The notes below the pieces were generated by a model. The model had not been told where the DNA came from. It searched no databases and saw nothing but the letters and a program-made list of their open reading frames with translations. Made by a program: the position numbers and the translations under genes. Below, piece by piece: positions 6,318-8,275 of a stretch of 8,275 bases of DNA. The stretch covers positions 1-8,275 of the forward strand of contig JAQSYS010000064.1 of assembly GCA_029256005.1 (NCBI GenBank), given 5' to 3'. Numbering within the stretch: the first letter of the stretch is position 1; every line of letters starts with the position of its first letter. This DNA is from Sedimentibacter sp. (GTDB taxonomy: Bacteria > Bacillota > Clostridia > Tissierellales > Sedimentibacteraceae).

Positions 6318-7878
6318 ATATCAGCGCTCTTTTTTTCTTTTCATCCATCATTTCGTCAAGTTCTTCAGCATTCATTGTTTCGTTTTTAATTAGATATTCA
6401 GCTATTTTTTTTACGGTAGCCTCATTTTCTTTGATTATTTCAAGGCATTTTTCATATGAATCTTTAGCCATTTCTGATGCTTCATCCTTTATGGTGTCCA
6501 AATAATATTTGAACAGTCTTTCATCAATGCATGTATTTTGCGTGTTCTTACCCATGCCATAGCTGCAGATTATTTCATAAATTATATTGGTAGACTCCTT
6601 TATATCATTTGATGCCCCTGTTGATACTTCACCCATGAATACTTCTTCAGAAGCTCTGCCGGCTAAAAGCACTGTAACTTTGTCGCATAGTTCTTTTTTT
6701 GTATAAAGAAATTTATCTTCAGTTGGAAATTTAAGCACATACCCTAGAGCCTTATCTCTAGGAATGATAGATATTTTTTGCACCTTATCAATGTTGAGTA
6801 TTTTGGCAACGACTGCGTGACCAGCTTCATGGTATGCAACAATTCTTTTTTCCTTATCGGAAACGGTCGAATGCTTGATTTCCAAACCAGCTGCAATTTT
6901 TTCAATAGCAAATTCAAAATTATCTGCATTAATTTTTTTGCTTTTATCCTTAATTGCTTTTAAAGCTGCTTCATTTGCAATATTTGCAAGTTGAGCACCT
7001 GAAAAACCATGTGTTTTGGTGGCAATATCTTTAAGCTGCACCTTTTTATCTAATGGTTTATTTTTAGTATGAACTTCTAAAATTTTTAAGCGGGAATGAT
7101 AGTTTGGATTGCCAACGTAAATTTTTCTATCGAAGCGTCCGGGTCTTAGCAAGGCGTCATCCAATAAATCTAATCTGTTTGTAGCAGCAACTACTATAAC
7201 ATTGCTGGCATTATTAAAGCCATCCAGCTCTATTAAAAGTTGATTCAGAGTCTGATCTTTCTCATTGTTACTTTCTGAATTTCGTTTCGCGCCGAGAGCA
7301 TCAATTTCATCTATGAAAATTATGCTTGGTGCTTCCTTTCTCGCTCTTTCAAAAATCATTCTAACTCTTTTAGCTCCAACACCAACATATTTCTCAACAA
7401 ATTCAGAACCGCTGGAATATATGAAAGTCGCTTTTGCTTCGCCAGCAATTGCTTTTGCAATTAAAGTCTTGCCTGTTCCAGGAGGTCCATAAAGCAGAAT
7501 GCCTCTAGGAACCTTGGCATCCATTGACTTATATTTGTCTTCATTGTTTAAAAAGTCAATTACGTCCATTAAGTCTTCCTTAATTTCCTCTAAACCTGCT
7601 ACATCTTCAAACCCTATTTGTATTTTCGGTTCATCAGTCTTTTTTTTATCAAAATATGTTGTTGAACCCACCATTTCATTTGTTTCTTCCATAAACATAT
7701 TTGAGCTGTTGCTTTCATTTTTTCTGTTTGATGTTGTCAATAACTTGACCATGTACATTGCATAAAACACCATTGGTAAAAAAAACACCATTGACAAGGA
7801 ATATTTATTTGATAATATTATTATAATAATATTGTAAACAATAAATGAAACTGCAATTAAAAGATATTTATTTTTCAT
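6316..7878 (-). CDS. ftsH: FtsH-type membrane AAA+ zinc metalloprotease with minimal ectodomain
   Basis: FtsH proteases are hexameric, membrane-anchored machines that unfold and degrade membrane and regulatory proteins in the cytoplasm. This 520-residue protein has Walker A GPPGTGKT (131-138), pore loop YVG (164-166), Walker B IIFIDE (186-191) and the second region of homology ATNRLDLLDDALLRPGRFDR with arginine-finger candidates R245 and R248. The zinc motif is HEAGH (350-354), and D425 in TGASNDIK is the likely third ligand. Two hydrophobic helices (about 4-22 and 29-48) are joined by only about six residues, whereas ordinary FtsH has a folded extracytoplasmic domain of roughly 70 residues there. 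A polar linker rich in N, S, E and K (about 49-88) leads to the AAA domain. The start has GGGGAGGT (complement of 7882-7889) before it. It may be a paralogue of a standard FtsH encoded elsewhere. Confidence 0.93.
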   Translation of the reverse strand: MKNKYLLIAVSFIVYNIIIIILSNKYSLSMVFFLPMVFYAMYMVKLLTTSNRKNESNSSNMFMEETNEMVGSTTYFDKKKTDEPKIQIGFEDVAGLEEIKEDLMDVIDFLNNEDKYKSMDAKVPRGILLYGPPGTGKTLIAKAIAGEAKATFIYSSGSEFVEKYVGVGAKRVRMIFERARKEAPSIIFIDEIDALGAKRNSESNNEKDQTLNQLLIELDGFNNASNVIVVAATNRLDLLDDALLRPGRFDRKIYVGNPNYHSRLKILEVHTKNKPLDKKVQLKDIATKTHGFSGAQLANIANEAALKAIKDKSKKINADNFEFAIEKIAAGLEIKHSTVSDKEKRIVAYHEAGHAVVAKILNIDKVQKISIIPRDKALGYVLKFPTEDKFLYTKKELCDKVTVLLAGRASEEVFMGEVSTGASNDIKESTNIIYEIICSYGMGKNTQNTCIDERLFKYYLDTIKDEASEMAKDSYEKCLEIIKENEATVKKIAEYLIKNETMNAEELDEMMDEKKKRALI

Positions 7879-7881
7879 TTT

Positions 7882-7920
7882 ACCTCCCCAACTAGAAAAA
7901 TTTATTTTGATAAAATTATC
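7882..7920 (-). promoter_or_regulatory. ftsH-like gene ribosome binding site and upstream region
   Basis: On the minus strand GGGGAGGT (7882-7889) lies just before the ATG and is a strong Shine-Dalgarno. Further upstream the minus strand reads GATAAT (7915-7920), a plausible -10 hexamer, but no convincing -35 sits 16-18 bases before it. The promoter must lie within about 90 bases, since the divergent infC promoter starts at 7965. Confidence 0.45.
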
Positions 7921-7964
7921 TTTTCCATAACATAAAAAGTTATAACAGAATTAAAAAATAATTG

Positions 7965-7993
7965 TTGACATTTATTGTAATGATGTATATACT
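7965..7993 (+). promoter_or_regulatory. Sigma-A-type promoter of infC
   Basis: TTGACA (7965-7970), a spacer of exactly 17 bases, and TATACT (7988-7993) make a near-consensus vegetative promoter with only one mismatch. Transcription would begin near 8000, giving a leader of about 217 nt before infC. Its strength suits a gene for the translation apparatus. Confidence 0.88.
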
Positions 7994-7999
7994 AAAGTA

Positions 8000-8217
8000 G
8001 ATTCAAGAAGAAGTGACCGCTTCTCACCTTACGGCGTTGAATGACTGCTAGTAAGGTTAATAAATAAATGCATTTAAATTGTATTTTTTAAAGATAGCGG
8101 TGATTGGGCTGTCTTTTTTATTTTGTAACAATTGGATTCTAAATAGAAAGATAAAGTTATTATACTGGAATCATAAATGTAATAAGGAAGTCAATTGAAA
8201 AATCATTGGAGGTGTAA
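8000..8217 (+). ncRNA. infC leader RNA, probable L20-responsive attenuation leader
   Basis: The stretch between promoter and infC holds no credible gene but is structured. Hairpin 1 pairs AGAAGT (8009-8014) with GCTTCT (8019-8024) around GACC. Hairpin 2 pairs ACCTTAC (8026-8032) with GTAAGGT (8051-8057) around an 18-base loop. Then come an AT-rich linker and a terminator-like hairpin (8090-8116). In Bacillus, ribosomal protein L20 binds the infC-rpmI-rplT leader and causes early termination; this leader has the same context and layout. The L20 assignment rests on context and structure, not on a covariance-model hit. From 8125 to 8207 I see only AT-rich sequence before the infC ribosome binding site. 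Confidence 0.75.
8090..8124 (+). terminator. Attenuator terminator in the infC leader
   Basis: AAAGATAGC (8090-8098) pairs with GCTGTCTTT (8108-8116, one G-U pair) around the loop GGTGATTGG, followed by TTTTTTATTTT. This is a good intrinsic terminator placed about 100 bases before the coding region, where it must be bypassed for infC expression, as expected for attenuation control. Confidence 0.85.
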
Positions 8218-8220
8218 ATT
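8208..8220 (+). promoter_or_regulatory. infC ribosome binding site and ATT start codon
   Basis: GGAGGTG (8208-8214) is a near-perfect Shine-Dalgarno. In-frame TAA (8215-8217) directly precedes ATT (8218-8220), so translation cannot start further upstream in this frame. None of the 19 visible codons is ATG, GTG or TTG, leaving ATT at 8218 (or the second ATT at 8221) as the start. An AUU start in infC is the known basis of IF-3 autoregulation. Confidence 0.85.
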
Positions 8221-8275
8221 ATTAAAGAACTTCAAATCAACGAACAAATTCGTGAAAAGGAAGTTAGAGTCATTG
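8218..8275 (+). CDS. infC: Translation initiation factor IF-3, N-terminal start (3' truncated by window end)
   Basis: IF-3 binds the 30S subunit, keeps it apart from 50S and rejects non-standard start codons and wrong initiator tRNA. Only 19 codons are present, reading (M)IKELQINEQIREKEVRVI. The INEQIR-x-x-EVR pattern is the conserved opening of the IF-3 N-terminal domain and closely resembles the Bacillus protein. The ATT start, strong ribosome binding site, near-consensus promoter and attenuator leader all agree with infC. The genes expected next, outside the window, are rpmI (L35) and rplT (L20). The fragment is short, but the combined evidence makes the identification firm. Confidence 0.9.
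   Translation, partial: MIKELQINEQIREKEVRVI

Noticed and set aside
7265..7765. Two + strand open frames (75 and 88 codons) opposite the ftsH-like gene
   Set aside because: They mirror the conserved AAA domain and linker coding sequence, and their translations resemble no family I know.
8041..8067. Mini-ORF MTASKVNK in the infC leader
   Set aside because: No Shine-Dalgarno precedes it and it overlaps a hairpin arm; nothing in its codons suggests a leader peptide.
8132..8166. Second infC promoter using TTGGAT and TATACT
   Set aside because: The spacer is 23 bases, too long for sigma-A; the -10 match alone is expected by chance in this AT-rich stretch.
1..8275. CRISPR arrays, insertion sequences, tRNA or rRNA genes, phage or toxin-antitoxin genes
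   Set aside because: I saw no repeat-spacer pattern, terminal repeats, transposase motifs or tRNA-like folds; apart from the 339-base infC leader region, no gap exceeds 100 bases.

Overview
The window is AT-rich, densely packed DNA with strong GGAGG-type ribosome binding sites. Its gene set (Opp/Dpp transporter, murQ, an RpiR-type regulator, nagB, nagA, and infC behind an attenuator leader) points to a low-GC Gram-positive bacterium, most likely a member of the Clostridia. That is an inference from base composition, family subtypes and gene order, and I cannot name the species.

Positions 1-6266 (+ strand) look like one cell-wall sugar and peptide recovery cluster. It opens with the 3' end of an Opp/Dpp-type permease, followed by its two ATPases (OppD- and OppF-like, sharing an ATGA overlap). 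Next come murQ (MurNAc-6-phosphate etherase), an RpiR/MurR-type regulator with a SIS domain, nagB (glucosamine-6-phosphate deaminase) and nagA (GlcNAc-6-phosphate deacetylase). The enzymes form a chain: MurNAc-6P to GlcNAc-6P (MurQ), to GlcN-6P (NagA), to fructose-6P and ammonia (NagB). The transporter could bring in peptides or muropeptides released from peptidoglycan. No PTS component or sugar kinase is visible here, so the source of the phosphorylated sugars is an open question. Gaps are short except for about 93 bp before nagB, where a weak promoter is possible. The unit ends at a hairpin terminator after nagA.

Positions 6316-7878 (- strand) encode a compact, membrane-anchored FtsH-type AAA+ zinc protease. 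All catalytic motifs are intact, but the extracytoplasmic domain between the two transmembrane helices is reduced to a few residues. It converges on nagA.

Positions 7879-8217 are a divergent intergenic region. It carries a near-consensus sigma-A-type promoter (TTGACA, 17 bp, TATACT), a leader of about 217 nt with two hairpins and a terminator-like attenuator, and a strong ribosome binding site. The leader precedes the first 19 codons of infC (IF-3), which must start at ATT because an in-frame TAA lies directly upstream and no ATG/GTG/TTG is available. The arrangement matches the L20-controlled infC-rpmI-rplT leaders of Firmicutes.

I found no wholly new multi-gene system. The most interesting points are a probable second ATT start (murQ), the ectodomain-less FtsH, possible alternative pairings in the infC leader, and the coupling of an Opp-type transporter to murQ/nagB/nagA.
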